Below, one piece after another: positions 1 through 9,964 of a DNA stretch of 34,000 bases. This stretch comes from Mesostigma viride (lineage: Eukaryota > Streptophyta > Mesostigmatophyceae > Mesostigmatales > Mesostigmataceae): the NCBI GenBank assembly GCA_009746045.1, contig RPFO01000065.1:4100509-4134508 (forward strand), in the 5' to 3' direction. Numbering within the stretch: position 1 is the first letter of the stretch; every line of letters begins with the position of its first letter. The translations under genes were made by a program, and so were the position numbers. The notes beneath the pieces were generated by a model. The model was given only the letters and a program-made list of their open reading frames with translations. It had not been told where the DNA came from and did not search any database.

Positions 1-359
1 TCAGGCATTTTTGCGGGACGAAGGTGAAGACGACGGCGATGGCGGCAGGTAGATCTCGCCAGTTTTCGCGCGAATTTCAGTGGCTGTTGGGTAGCACGAC
101 CATGATGATGCGTTCAAAGGTTGATAATTAGGTTTCTACGAGTTTGTTGAGGTACTGGGGCAAAGGAAACGTAGTTTTTTCCAGTTTCTCACCCAACTTT
201 CATGCGGAAACCCTGGAAACCGGCATACATATTGTTACGTCAAGACTCGGGTCTGCTGCGGCACCATGCTTGGTATTTCCATGGTGTTTCGACTTCTTAA
301 CACATGTTTATTCATTCCGAACGCCCGGACTCTCGGCTAAACCGAGATTTGTGCAGACT
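1..359. other. Unassigned AT/GC-mixed DNA, no gene recognised
   Basis: I see no recognisable protein, RNA gene or repeat boundary here. The only open frames are short, overlap on both strands and have no family resemblance. Confidence 0.5.
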
Positions 360-398
360 TTTATTGGGTAATTAATTAATTAATTAATTTATTGGGTA
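360..398. repeat. Tail-only LINE insertion flanked by an 11-bp direct repeat
   Basis: TTTATTGGGTA occurs at 360-370 and again at 388-398. The 17 bp between them are nothing but the ATTA/TTAA tetramer repeat. The tetramer is the same as the tail of the LINEs at 2321-2372 and 7917-7935. The direct-repeat length (11 bp) matches the target duplication of LINE-1. This is what an aborted target-primed reverse transcription that copied only the tail would leave. Confidence 0.6.
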
Positions 399-2310
399 GC
401 TCCGGGCATGATGGTGCCTGCAAATAGCGTAAGGCGTGACCGTGGCTATTGCTACGGTATGCTGTATTTTCCTGGAAATGGCCTCTGCCACCGGCTCAAT
501 AGTGCTTGCAGGCGTAAGTATATCGTGTTTCTACCTAGTTTCTGCCAGTTTTCCACTTATTTCTACCGACCTCTGCCCAGCCTCTCTAAGACCGCCATCC
601 TACTCGACGTTGCTTGCATGTCAGCCATAGCAGGTTGCAGTTGTGCAGTATTTAGGTGCTGTATACGTCGTCAAGCCGTGCATATATCGTGAGGATTGGA
701 TGTTGATGGTTTATACTGCGTTGATTGTGCAAGAAGATCAGCTAGGTGCCCATAATCATGGTGTATAATCATGTGTTGTTAGCATCTTGCCACCATTTGC
801 TAGCATGCATTCCAGCGTCATCTTTGCCTGCATGTAAGCTCATGGATCACTCAACCTATATCCAAGCCTTGCATTACACGTGCCTCTTTCTTTCAGTATT
901 GCACGCGTTATGGAATGAAAACCCAGCACCTCCGTTCCCACGAGGCATGTGCTCAACACGTTGTGAGAGTGGATGATGCTTTGGCTATGGCTGCCTGATT
1001 CAGTCATATTAGGTCATCCAGTCATGATGTTTGATGCATGTTTGATGCAGCAACTTATATGCAGCAACTTATACAACACCTATTTTCAACGTTTTGACCC
1101 TCCAAGCTCACTATGGCCCCGTTTATGGGGCTCGTGTCGTTGCGTAATGTTGTGAAGGGCTCTCATGTTTCCCACTGCGTTGTACTGCGTTGTAATTGTG
1201 ATGCTAATGAAAAATAGCTCCAGTGGCCCAATGGGCCTGAGTTTTGTTTCACAGAGCCTGCATATGTTGCCCATCGCTCGTGCAAGAAGGGCTCCAGATT
1301 TTTTTCATGAACCATTTGTGAATAAGCACATGACTTGTGACCTAGGGTCAAGAAATCGCGGTCATGGTCAGACCCCCCTGTATTCAAACCAGTGTATCTC
1401 TCTAATGAATTAGCATTTTGTAGGTCTGAGTAGCTCAAAAAATCCTTTGATTTATGGGCTTTCAGGAAAGTATATACATGACCATGAAAAAAAATTTTCC
1501 TTAGGTGCTATACGCGTTCTAAAAAAAGCTTACAACGCGATACATCGCGTTCTAATTAAAAAAACACGGGTTAAACTAATACTATCAAGGAGACAGCCAA
1601 CTATTGCTATCATGACTTGATATCATTATTGTCAATCGACGCAACGGTTTTTGAAACGATAAGTGTCTCGCTTGATAACAAGCAAGACCATTGCAGCTCA
1701 CATGAAATTTTTTCGCGCAACAGGGCAATCATTCAGCTAGCGCTGGATGCGGCATGTGCCTGCAGCCACATGCATGTATCTCTGCACATCTGAACCGGCC
1801 TGTGATGCCAGATCTCCTTTGCGGCCGTTCCGCGCTAGCTTGGCAGTACGTGGATTCGTTGTCCACACCGTCGCGCCGTTGCAGCAACACGATATGTTTT
1901 CTGGCATACGCGGGCTTTTGGTTCCTGCCGCACATTTGAATGTGCTGTCCTCCGGATTTTTGCCTTAATTTGCACATGTCTTGGACGTTTGGAAGCATGG
2001 CATGGCTAACGTAATGCCTGACTAGCTAGACCTTTTCAGTGGTTTTCCATTTTCGGGTTTTTCGATCCTCGTAAATGGTGGGAGAGCGATCGCAGCAATG
2101 GTGCTCACCACTAGACACTCCCAGCCAGTTAGGCTCGAAACACACGCCCTGATCAAGCAAGCTGTTTCCGGCCTTACCGTCTAGGTCATAGATCTAGTCG
2201 CTCTACACGTAAGCCATAATTTCAATGCACAAGGCTACACATGTTTCCATCTCCATTCATATTCATCATCCTGAACGACTCGAAAACGCGGACCAGATAA
2301 CGGCAGGCTG
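399..2310. other. Unassigned DNA left of the nested LINE block
   Basis: About 1.9 kb with only short open frames on both strands. None has a motif I recognise, and none shows a convincing start or splice context. A few short local repeats are visible around 1510-1560 (cgcgttcta twice). It may be intergenic, intronic or old repeat; I see no gene in it. Confidence 0.45.
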
Positions 2311-2320
2311 GAGCTACCAT
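2311..2320. repeat. Target-site duplication (left) of the minus-strand HAL-like LINE
   Basis: GAGCTACCAT here is repeated exactly at 9692-9701. The two copies bracket the (TTAA)n tail end and the 5' end of the minus-strand element, so they define its limits. Confidence 0.75.
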
Positions 2321-2372
2321 TAATAATTAATTAATTAATTAATTAATTAATTAAATTAATTAATTAATTAAA
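2321..2372 (-). repeat. (TTAA)n tail of the HAL-like element
   Basis: A run of TTAA/AATT tetramers lies between the left target duplication and the terminal hairpin. On the minus strand it forms the 3' tail. Similar tails follow the hairpins at 7915 and 17848. Confidence 0.75.
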
Positions 2373-2400
2373 CTCGTGCTCCCGTTGGGGAGTCACGGAG
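2373..2400 (-). other. 3'-terminal LINE stem-loop, HAL-like copy
   Basis: The reverse complement is identical over 28 nt to LINE-1 at 7888-7915. The core stem CTCCC/GGGAG has a CAAC loop. It extends through GTG/CAC and CTC/GAG with one-base bulges. It sits directly before the tail, where LINE reverse transcriptases of the stringent type recognise their template. Upstream of it the HAL-like and LINE-1 3'UTRs are unrelated. Confidence 0.75.
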
Positions 2401-2559
2401 CACCAGAGTGCTTTTAATCTCTGTTGTGTGTGCACAACAGGAAGTAAAAGCAGAGAACCCCTTTCTCCTTTATGCCAGAGGCATGCCACAGGCCACAGCT
2501 GCAATCGGACACGATAAACGATCCGGCAAATGCTGTGGGTTAATAAGACCCATGTGAGC

Positions 2560-2570
2560 ATATCATAACA
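2560..2570. repeat. Target-site duplication (left) of LINE-1
   Basis: ATATCATAACA is repeated exactly at 7936-7946. The uninterrupted site is visible in HAL-like copy B near 33888-33902, where the flanking sequences run together. Confidence 0.85.
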
Positions 2571-2795
2571 GGTTATTGCGTCAGGTTGTATAGCAGCTAT
2601 ACGTCTTGCTATGGATGCCGAGAATGCTCATAACTTTTACATCCGGGCATGAAATTTGGTCGGGTAAATTGCAGTAGAAGCGTCTTTTGATGACGAACAC
2701 GATGATATAATTTTCAGCCGCCATCGCCGGCCAAGATTTAGCGCAATATCAAAAAACGCAGCGCAGGCGGGGATCGTATTTTCCGGAAAGTAGCC

Positions 2796-4150
2796 ATGGT
2801 GGAATCACCTTCAGCCGCTGCCCACTCCCCCGCCGATGGGGGGGATTCAGCGCCTCACACCATCACGCAACTAGTCGACGCGGTGGACACCATTGCGACC
2901 CAGCCATCGTCTGCTGATGCCGCCATTAACGTTTCGTCTAAGCGGTGCCCATTGCTCCGGCCCCACCGACGAGATGGACAGCCAGATCCCTCCGCCTGCG
3001 GCTCCTTTTTCCAGCGAGGATCCCCGTGAGAACGACCCCCTTGACGACGACAACGACGACGCCATCGCCGACGCTCAGTTTGACCCAGCGGACTTCATGC
3101 CTGGCCAGGTTGTCGACGAGCAGCGGTTCTTTCGCTTACCGCCGAGCAGGCCGGCAAAGGATATCCTGCGCCACCTGCACGACACCGGCGAGGAGATATA
3201 TTTTCCTTACGCGTCTGGCGGGACGTCATTCCAGTGGACGAGCTCGACGAATTGGACGAGCCACAGCTTCGACTTTCTGTTTTCTTGAGTCACGCGCAGG
3301 CCCCTTGCCTCCGGGCACTCTTTGCCGCTTTCGTGGACGCCGAGCACGGCACCGCCAACACCCACGATGCTTCCCCGGAAGCAGACCTGCACAAGCTCAA
3401 TATAAGAAAGTCGCAGACATGGCTGCCCAACTCGGCACCTTGTCCACCGCTATCCGTCAAGACACTGCTGAGCTCCGCTCCAGCATTGCCGAGGTCAAGG
3501 CCGCCCTGCCCCAGCCCGCCCCATGCAACCAGCCGCTCCCGCATATGCACCGGCCACCAGCTACGCTAACATGGTCAAACAGACAGACATTGCCAACCTG
3601 ATGGAGGATGCCGCACGCAGGGGAGCTGCAGCCCACAAGACTGCTATCGAGGAGGACCTGCGCTCACGCAGTATATAGTGGTCCGGTATTTTCAGGTCGC
3701 GCAGCAGCCTGAAACGGACCTGATGCTATAGCGCAACGCCTGTACCACAGCCTCATCGTGGGCCGGCTGCAACTGGGCAACGAACGCATCCGCATTGAGT
3801 CGGCAGCGCCTGGATGGCGGGCCAGCCTGGCCCCATCCGGGTGACCTTTGCGAATGTGGCCAGCAAGGTGAAGGTACTCCAGGCCCGCAAGCTCCTAGGC
3901 GGGAGAAACGCGCCGAGCCTCGACGACCTCCTCTCACCGGCCCAGCTAGTCATCAAGAATGGTCTGCTGGGCAGCGACGTGGCGATCAAGGCCAGGCACG
4001 AGGCCAGAAGGTCTACGTCCGCCTCGTCCACGACACCCCGTGCTATTCATCAACGGCCAGCGCACGGAGGCGCAGGCTCCTAACAAGCGGCACAAGTCGG
4101 GCCGTACCAGGCCCGCCCCAGCTGCGTCATCATCGTCTACGCACGTCCCG
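2796..4150 (+). pseudogene. LINE-1 ORF1 (L1 ORF1p-like), frameshifted
   Basis: Coding potential runs through several frames. It starts at an ATG at 2796 (MVESPSAAAH). An acidic segment follows (around 2970-3230), then a helical, coiled-coil-like segment (about 3405-3500, ADMAAQLGTLSTAIRQDTAE). A YANMVKQ motif and a charged helix lie near 3555-3670. An RRM-like region follows (about 3814-4070) with PIRVTFANVASKVKVLQ, then LLSPAQ and IKNG. This order (acidic N-terminus, coiled coil, RRM, basic C-terminal part) matches ORF1p-type RNA chaperones that form trimers on LINE RNA. The HAL-like ORF1 has the same layout, including a YAD(L) motif at the same place, but little identity. At least four frameshifts and stops show decay or sequence error. 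Confidence 0.6.
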
Positions 4151-4462
4151 GGTATGGATGCCGCCCGGTAAGGGCACACCCTCGCGGCCTCGCGGTACAA
4201 TAGGCTTTGGGCACAGCCTTTATAAACAAGCCCCTTTCCATCCTCATGTCGCACCGTGCGAGCATGATCAGGATGCAAGGTCGCCAGGCACGCCACGGTC
4301 AACCTTCCCGCCAATTTACCAGCCTCACACGCCTCCTAGCCCGCCTTGAGCGGGATGAGGCCCAGTCGACACGCCGGCGACCCCAGCCAGGACGGAGACG
4401 ACGCATATCCGTCCTGAAAGAAAGCCTCCATGCGTTGACAAGCATTAACCCCAATCGCCACC

Positions 4463-4552
4463 CTCCCCCTCCCCCCCCCCCCCCCCCCCCCCACCTCCAG
4501 CACTACCCTTCTCCACCCCCACCCCCCCCCCACCCCCCCGCTAATAGGGCAA
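4463..4552 (+). repeat. Poly-C / polyproline tract between LINE-1 ORF1 and ORF2
   Basis: Two C-rich runs (4465-4492 and 4516-4540) encode polyproline in one frame. The tract sits directly before the endonuclease domain. Homopolymers of this kind slip easily, so nearby frame changes may be polymerase or assembly errors. Confidence 0.7.
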
Positions 4553-7500
4553 CGGCCCATTCTTGGTATTGCAAGTTTTAACGTGCGCACCCTCCCTGCA
4601 GATCCTTCTACGAGCGGCGGCACCCCAGCACGCCAACGCGTCGACGAGCTGATCGCCCTGTGCGCCGACAACAAGATCGCTGTTCTTGGAGTCCAGGAGC
4701 ACCGACGCACCGTTGACCCTCAGCACGCGGTCAACGGTCTGCTGGTCGACGACCTGCGGCAGGCTGGCGGTTCCACTATGGTGGCGGCGACGCGCCGGGC
4801 CAAGGTGGTGTGGGCCTCTTGTGCTCGCCGGCAGCATCAGAGCAGCTCCAGTCCATCGTGCTGCGGTCCCCGCGTGTGCTAGTGGCCACTTTTTCGGCCA
4901 CTGAGGGCCATTCACACCACACGCTAACCGTTATCGTGGGATATGCACCACATGCGGGTCGAGCTCAGGCGGAACGTGAGGCCTTCTTCGACGCCCTCAA
5001 GGAGGAGGAGGCCAACATCCCAGCTCGGCACTTCCTGGTTATGCTGCTCGACGCCAACGCCACGCTGCCAGTTGGCACTGGGGGCGCTCAGTATTCCCCA
5101 ACCAACACGACAGCCAACGGTAACACGCCTTTATTTGCGAATCTGCTGGCAGAATCTGCGCTGGTTGCATGCAATGCTTCTTTCGCACGCCCCGCTGAGC
5201 AGCTGGCCACCTTTTTTGGGCCGTCGGATCGGGTGGTGTGCCTTGATTATGTCTGCGTACGTCGGGCTCAGCGCCCCTCAGTTGTCGATGCTCGCGTCCT
5301 GCAAGATTCTGTCAGCACGGTGGAATCTGATCATCGTCTCGTGCTCGCTCGCATCAGATTGCGGTTTCCTGGGGTGAAACCGTCGCGACAGCTGGCACCT
5401 CAGCCAGATCTGAAAGTGCTCCGGATTGTGCTGAAGGATGCCGACAAGATGTCAGCAGAAGAGCAGGCCGCTATGTCGCACAGGGATGATTTCCTGGCCG
5501 TATTCGACGCCGGGGCAGCCGACAGCAGTTACACGCCATTCCGCCGCCGGGGGATATTTCAGTGATCCTCCGTGGTGTCGCCGCCAAGTATCGCCTGGCT
5601 GCCCGCACCCTCCCCACCTTGCCTCCGCGTCGGCAGCTTGCTGTCCACCGTCACGCACCGACAGTGGTCGCCGCCAGGCAGATGCTCCGCCGCAACAGAG
5701 ATCCGATCGCCAAACCTGGGCTGCAAGCAGCTCTGAGGGCCGCCTACGAGCAGGCTGAGAAGGCAGATGCTCAGCAGATGGTCAAGGACCTGCGCAGCTG
5801 CCAGCAGAAGCACGACGGCAAGGGGGCCTGGTTCTGGTACAAGCGCCTCGGGCACCCGGACGGCCTCGGCCGGCCCCACCGCCACGACGTCCCCGGCGCC
5901 CCAGCCAAGCGGCTTCGTACCTGGGCCACGGCCACGGCCGAGGTCGTGGGGACAGCTGCGCCGCCCCCACCCCTGCTCCCAGCCGCCGCCGCCCGCCCGG
6001 CCGCCCTGGCCGGCCCCGCTGGGCCCCCGCCCCGCCTAGGTCAGCGGCGGACTACCTAGTCCCCCCGCTGGTCGGCCCACTTGGCGACCCGTCTGACATG
6101 CCTCCTTTCACCTCTCGCGAGGTCACGGAGGCGGTCCAGCGCCTGCGTTATGACGCAGCCACCGGCTCTGACGAGATTCCGGCCGCAGTTGTAAAACTTG
6201 CAGCCGAATTCGAGGACACAGGTGTTATGCTGCTCTTCCGGGACATCTGCAACCGCCTTCTGCTGTCGTCGCAACCACCTCCAGCGGCCTGGCAACACAG
6301 TTTTCGCACGATGCTGTACAAGAACAAGGGGTCGCCTGCCGACCCCGGCAACTACAGAGGGGTGTGCATTCAAAGTGCCCCCCTCAAGCTTCTTATGCGG
6401 CTCATCCTGAACCGCCTGCGCACGGCCCTGGACGGTCACCTCAGCGAGACTCAGCACGGCTTCCGTTCAGGTCGCAACACAGTACAGGCGCTCTTCGCTA
6501 CTCGCCGACTGGTGGAGGAACTGCAACGCCTTCAGCCTGGTGAGTCCCCTTTGCACCTTGTGCTGGTGGACTTCATCAAAGCCTTCGATTCGGTTTTCTG
6601 GCCTGCGCTTTGGGACATCCTCGAGTTGTTCCGGATCCCCCGCCCCCTGATTGCTGTCATCCGCAACCTGTATGAAGGGTCCACCACTTCGGTGCGCACT
6701 TCTTACGGGACCACGCCCCCATGCCCTTTACAGAAGGGTGTGTGGCAGGGCTGCGTGCTGTCGCCCTACCTGTTCATTATTGTTGTCGAATACGTAATGA
6801 TTCAGGCGCGCAAGCGATTTGCCCGCATCGTGGGCAGGGAACCAGGAGTGCAGGTTGCTAACAAATTCTGGCATGGCGGTGCGGACACGGAGATTCGGCT
6901 AGCAGACATCATTTACGCAGACGACACCACCCTCTTCGAGGACACTGAGCACGTGCAGACATGGCTTGACTGCCTGGCTCTCGAGGCCCGTGCAGTGGGG
7001 CTTGAGGTCAGCAAGAAGACAGAGGCCCTGGCGGTTGGGCTCACCAACTCAGCGCCGCCCCTCTATCTCCTAGACGGCTCTCGAGTCCTGTATCGGGACC
7101 GCGTTAAGCTGCTGGGCAGCCTGCTCCCTAGCTGCGAGGTTGATGTGGACCATCGCATCTCCCTCGCCTGGCACGCTTTACGCCAGTACCGGGCCCTGTG
7201 GCGCAAGCCCCTGGGCAAGATCGAGAAACAGGACCTGTTCAAGGTCCTCGTCCTTCCTGTTCTCACGTATGGCGCCGAGACGTGGACCCTCACCGCCGAC
7301 CTGGCCCGCAAGCTGGACGGCGCGGTCACCAGCATGCTGCGTTCCATTTTCAGAGTAGGATATGCTGCTCATGTCCGCAATGAGGACCTGTACCAGGGCA
7401 TGCCCTATATCACCAGCACCATTAAGCAACGCCGCCTGCAGCTAGTAGGGCACCTAGCTCGCACCAACCAGGTAGACACCTCACGTGGCGGGCCCCCGCA

Positions 7501-7744
7501 GGACTGCGACCAGCCCAGCCTGGCCGGCACCTCCTGACGTGGGCTGGGCCCAGTGATGTTAGACGCCGCAAGGCCCGCACCTTCAAAGAACAGCTAGTAG
7601 AGGACATATGGGGGGCCTAGGCCTCTCCGTGATTTGGAAGAAGATGATGGACAAGGCCAAGTGGGCCCAGGTCATAGAGGACAACGAGCCCCCCCCAGTG
7701 GGGAAGCGCCCGCGTGTGCAATCCCGTGGGCGGCACGCCAGATA
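4551..7744 (+). pseudogene. LINE-1 ORF2: AP endonuclease plus reverse transcriptase, frameshifted
   Basis: ORF2 would nick the target DNA and copy the element RNA at the nick. The endonuclease spans about 4551-5370. Its motifs are FNVRTL, VQEHR (catalytic E), VGYAPH, LLDANA (D-x-N), LDYVCV and SDHRLV (terminal D-H), so all catalytic positions of an APE fold are present. A linker follows (5560-6060), then the RT (6098-7537). RT motifs are a YKNKG..NYRGV block, QHGFRSGRNTV, DFIKAFDSV (motif A), KGVWQGCVLSP (motif B, W where R is usual), YADD at 6914-6925 and a C-terminal YGAETW region. The frame recovers near 7618 (IWKKMMDKAKWAQVI) and ends at 7744. Frame changes occur near 4800, 5560, 6060 and 7540, so the copy is probably dead. 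Confidence 0.85.
6098..7537 (+). CDS. LINE-1 reverse transcriptase domain (longest intact frame)
   Basis: A 479-residue open segment holds the complete RT palm and fingers. It contains SDEIPAAVVK, NYRGVCIQS, HGFRSGRNTVQALF and DFIKAFD (first catalytic Asp). It also contains GVWQGC, YADD (second and third Asp) and a thumb-like region ending in QRRLQLVGHLAR. Compared with the family, the unusual residues are I for S in DFSKAFD and W for R in GVRQG. The ATG at 6098 is only the first Met of this frame. In the functional ancestor the RT would be fused to the endonuclease upstream. Confidence 0.85.
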   Translation: MPPFTSREVTEAVQRLRYDAATGSDEIPAAVVKLAAEFEDTGVMLLFRDICNRLLLSSQPPPAAWQHSFRTMLYKNKGSPADPGNYRGVCIQSAPLKLLMRLILNRLRTALDGHLSETQHGFRSGRNTVQALFATRRLVEELQRLQPGESPLHLVLVDFIKAFDSVFWPALWDILELFRIPRPLIAVIRNLYEGSTTSVRTSYGTTPPCPLQKGVWQGCVLSPYLFIIVVEYVMIQARKRFARIVGREPGVQVANKFWHGGADTEIRLADIIYADDTTLFEDTEHVQTWLDCLALEARAVGLEVSKKTEALAVGLTNSAPPLYLLDGSRVLYRDRVKLLGSLLPSCEVDVDHRISLAWHALRQYRALWRKPLGKIEKQDLFKVLVLPVLTYGAETWTLTADLARKLDGAVTSMLRSIFRVGYAAHVRNEDLYQGMPYITSTIKQRRLQLVGHLARTNQVDTSRGGPPQDCDQPSLAGTS

Positions 7745-7857
7745 GCTCCCCCTAGGGCAGCGTGCGGCTGCCTAGATAGATGTTGTAGTTAGAATGCTGT
7801 TAGATATAGATGTAGTATGTAGCCAATGTAGATAGATTAGACCGGTAGGAATGTTTG

Positions 7858-7877
7858 CACCCATCCATCCATCCATC
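7858..7877 (+). repeat. CCAT microsatellite in LINE-1 3'UTR
   Basis: Five CCAT tetramers lie just before the terminal hairpin. The HAL-like 5' region (9498-9520, opposite strand) has a similar short ATGG run, probably independent. Confidence 0.6.
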
Positions 7878-7887
7878 GGGGTTAATG

Positions 7888-7915
7888 CTCCGTGACTCCC
7901 CAACGGGAGCACGAG
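7888..7915 (+). other. 3'-terminal LINE stem-loop, LINE-1 copy
   Basis: The core is CTCCC-CAAC-GGGAG. It extends outward by GTG/CAC and CTC/GAG with a bulged A and a bulged C, and is followed at once by the tail. It is identical to the HAL-like copy and matched with compensatory changes at 17821-17848. Confidence 0.78.
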
Positions 7916-7935
7916 TCTAATTAATTAATTAATTA

Positions 7936-7946
7936 ATATCATAACA
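7936..7946. repeat. Target-site duplication (right) of LINE-1
   Basis: Second exact copy of ATATCATAACA, directly after the (TTAA)n tail. Confidence 0.85.
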
Positions 7947-8089
7947 AGGAGCGTGGGCAAGTAATCTGATCGTAGCTGGGACGTAGCATGCATGGCCGCA
8001 CAAAGGCTATTAAGCTAAGGCTATGGCTGGTTGTGTACCATGCGTTAGCGGGGCACGTGACTAGGTATGATGGCTAGGCGAGGAAAACA

Positions 8090-9453
8090 TTCTAGCCATG
8101 AGGGCTGGGGTCAGGAGCTGGTTCTTGAGCTCGTCAGCAAGGGAGGTTGACGGCTCACCTGGCTTCTCAGGGGAAACGACGCAGCACTGCCACTCGGCAC
8201 TCGCGGCCGACGCGGCGAGCGCGGTCGGTGGCGGCTCCCCTTGCTTGCGGGCCTGCAGCGGTGGTCCTCCAACTCCTGGAGCTTCGTGGCGATGGCGTCA
8301 GTGGTTGAGGCGGTCGCTGACCGCAGCAGGTCCGCGTGGGAGAGCGGCGGGAGGTTGCCAGCATCCTGCCGGGGTGGCTGGGATGCGGTGGTGGCCGTCT
8401 GCTCCGCTATCTTTGGCACCTGTGTGGCCAGGACCTCAGCGTCGGTGGGCGGTGATGGCTTCAAGCTTCTTCTTCATGAGCACGCCGCACTTGCCCTCCA
8501 CCTGGCTTATATAAGGCGAGAGACAAGTGCAGCGCATGCAGTGCGTTTCCGATGCCTGCGCTGCAGTGTTCCGGTAAGTGGTAACGCCGTGAACTGATCG
8601 GGTTGGAGCTTGTGGACGACCTTTAGTTGGTTTCCACATTGGAGACCCGGGCCTCCACCGTGTTGAGCGTGGTACGTGTTCAGCGATGTCATCTTCTCGG
8701 CCATGCGGCGAGGTCACGTGCTCGATCCTCCAGCACTGCGCGGATGTCATCCATGCAGAGGGAGGGAGCGCCGATGGGGCTGCATGCCGGCTGCGCGGGG
8801 GCTGGGGTGCATGCTGATCGAGCGCTGGGCCGATGTCGCCGAGGGTGCGCTGGTAGTAGCTGGTCAAGATAAACAGGCGTTGGCGTGGTTCGTCATAAGT
8901 GTAGAGCCAGGACGTGTCGCGGTAGTTGATAGCCGCCCCCCCCTTCTAGTATAGGGCACAAAGAGCTTCCGTCAGTCCTGTGTAAGGAACTGGAGGACCT
9001 CGACGCATTCCTGCGGCGACAACCCTTGCCACTCGAGGAGTGAGAACAGTTTGTCGCCGGGCAAGAATTGGCGCCGCGGCATAATTGTGATCGATCGTGG
9101 CAAGGTTTCTTGGGTTCGATCGATCTTCTGGGATCAGGCGAGGCACTTGGCGATGGTTTGGCGAGTAAGCCAGGCGGCTGGGCAATGGCGAGGGCGAGAG
9201 GGTTGGACTGGGCGCTGGGAAGGCCTGTGCCAGCTCCTTTTCCAGCCCTCGTTTGGCTTTCGGAGTGGTCATATCTGCTTGTCACGTGCTGCTTGGCACG
9301 TGCGTACGTAACTTTATCTACTATACTGCGTTTTGAACAGCCGTAACCGATTATACTGGCTTCTGCGTCTTTAAAAGGCGCATCGAATGCAACAGTGATC
9401 TGGCGGACTTTGGGGCTCATGCACACGCAAGAGATCTGAACTCCGGACGCCAT
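8090..9453 (-). pseudogene. HAL-like ORF1, minus-strand copy, frameshifted and 3'-deleted
   Basis: The coding trace starts at 9453 (MASGVQISCV) or at an internal Met near 9272 (MTTPKAKRG). It shows an S/P-rich segment and a KLFSLLEWQGLSPQEC block (about 9060-9010). Further along it shows a coiled-coil region (EKMTSLNTY, then NLPPLSHADLLRSATAST, ATKLQELEDH) and the start of the RRM (VVLRRFP / ELKNQLL). At about 8125 it jumps into 3'UTR sequence. Compared with copy B this removes the rest of the RRM and the C-terminal domain. The same blocks in copies A and B confirm one family. Function is inferred as LINE RNA binding; this copy cannot encode a full protein. Confidence 0.6.
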
Positions 9454-9691
9454 CAGCTAGCCCGATCGATGGCTGTCAGCTGATTTTCGTTGTCACTCTG
9501 ATGGATGAATGGATGGATGGCATGACCCATAGCACTGAGGTAGTGCCAATTAAGCTCTAGTAGCGGTCACGCCGGGCGTTCTTCCCATGACCCGGCCGGG
9601 TGACGCGCTAGCTTCCCCACCATGGGGGGGTTCGATCATGCATTGATCTCTATACAACCTGGGCCCAGATAGATACCATGGTCCTGGGCCC

Positions 9692-9701
9692 GAGCTACCA
9701 T
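9692..9701. repeat. Target-site duplication (right) of the HAL-like element
   Basis: Exact second copy of GAGCTACCAT (see 2311-2320). Confidence 0.75.
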
Positions 9702-9711
9702 GGTCCGGAGG

Positions 9712-9887
9712 CTCCCGATTTCTGGCCTGCGCTGGTTGTCTCCTTGATGTTGGTGGACTGTGTGCACATCATTGGCATGCACGTCCACATGTTCACATGA
9801 AGTGAGATAACTATGCCTGGACCGGCATGGCGATCCAACACACATTAAATCAAGGAGACAACCAGCACAGGCGCCAGAAATCGGGAG
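9712..9887. mobile_element. Foldback / MITE-like inverted repeat
   Basis: The arm 9712-9748 (starting CTCCCGATTTCTGG) pairs with 9849-9887, with one mismatch and a 2-nt indel over about 38 bp. A 100-bp spacer lies between. No clear target duplication flanks the arms, so class is undetermined. Confidence 0.6.
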
Positions 9888-9964
9888 AATCCAGACCGCA
9901 CTGTATTATGTACACTTAAAATGTGGTATCTAAAGGCTATTATTAATCCATCAAAATCATGCCA
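9888..9964. other. Short unassigned spacer
   Basis: Nothing recognised between the foldback and the TTAA element. Confidence 0.4.

Larger units (their letters stand above)
2571..7935 (+). mobile_element. LINE-1: near full-length APE-type non-LTR retrotransposon
   Basis: The element is 5365 bp and is flanked by the 11-bp duplication ATATCATAACA. It has a 5' leader (2571-2795), a frameshifted ORF1 (about 2796-4150) and a proline/poly-C rich junction (4463-4552). These are followed by an ORF2 with AP endonuclease and reverse transcriptase (about 4551-7744), a 3'UTR with a CCAT run (7858-7877), the terminal hairpin and a (TTAA)n tail. It lies antisense inside the HAL-like element. The RT C-terminal region (YGAETW..., RNEDLY..., VGHLAR) resembles the RTE/L1-type families common in algae and animals; I cannot fix the clade. 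Several frameshifts and a W in the GVxQG box suggest this copy is inactive. Confidence 0.88.
2321..9691 (-). mobile_element. ORF1-only non-LTR retrotransposon (HAL-like), split by LINE-1
   Basis: This minus-strand element has its 5' end at 9691 and its tail at 2321-2372. A 10-bp duplication, GAGCTACCAT, flanks it at 2311-2320 and 9692-9701. Removing LINE-1 and one copy of its duplication (2571-7946 minus flank) leaves about 2.0 kb. It holds a 5' leader, a decayed ORF1 (about 9453 to 8090), a 3'UTR, a hairpin (2373-2400) and a (TTAA)n tail. No endonuclease or RT is present. Copy B at the right of the window also goes from ORF1 straight into the same 3'UTR, so lack of ORF2 is a family trait and not one deletion. 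Relative to copy B this copy has an internal deletion of about 370 bp that removes the C-terminal RNA-binding part of ORF1. Mobilisation in trans by LINE-1 is an inference from the shared 3' end. Confidence 0.72.

Noticed and set aside
1163-1438. Overlapping frames of 80-90 codons on both strands as host genes
   Set aside because: No domain, no codon bias, and frames on both strands overlap; length is expected by chance.
4207-4581. 124-aa proline-rich frame as a separate protein
   Set aside because: It is the LINE-1 ORF1-ORF2 junction read through a poly-C tract in a frame different from the endonuclease.
9860-9890. Link between the foldback arm (ATCAAGGAGACAACCAG) and the similar string at about 1586
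   Set aside because: Only about 14 bases agree and neighbouring sequence does not; insufficient for a repeat family.
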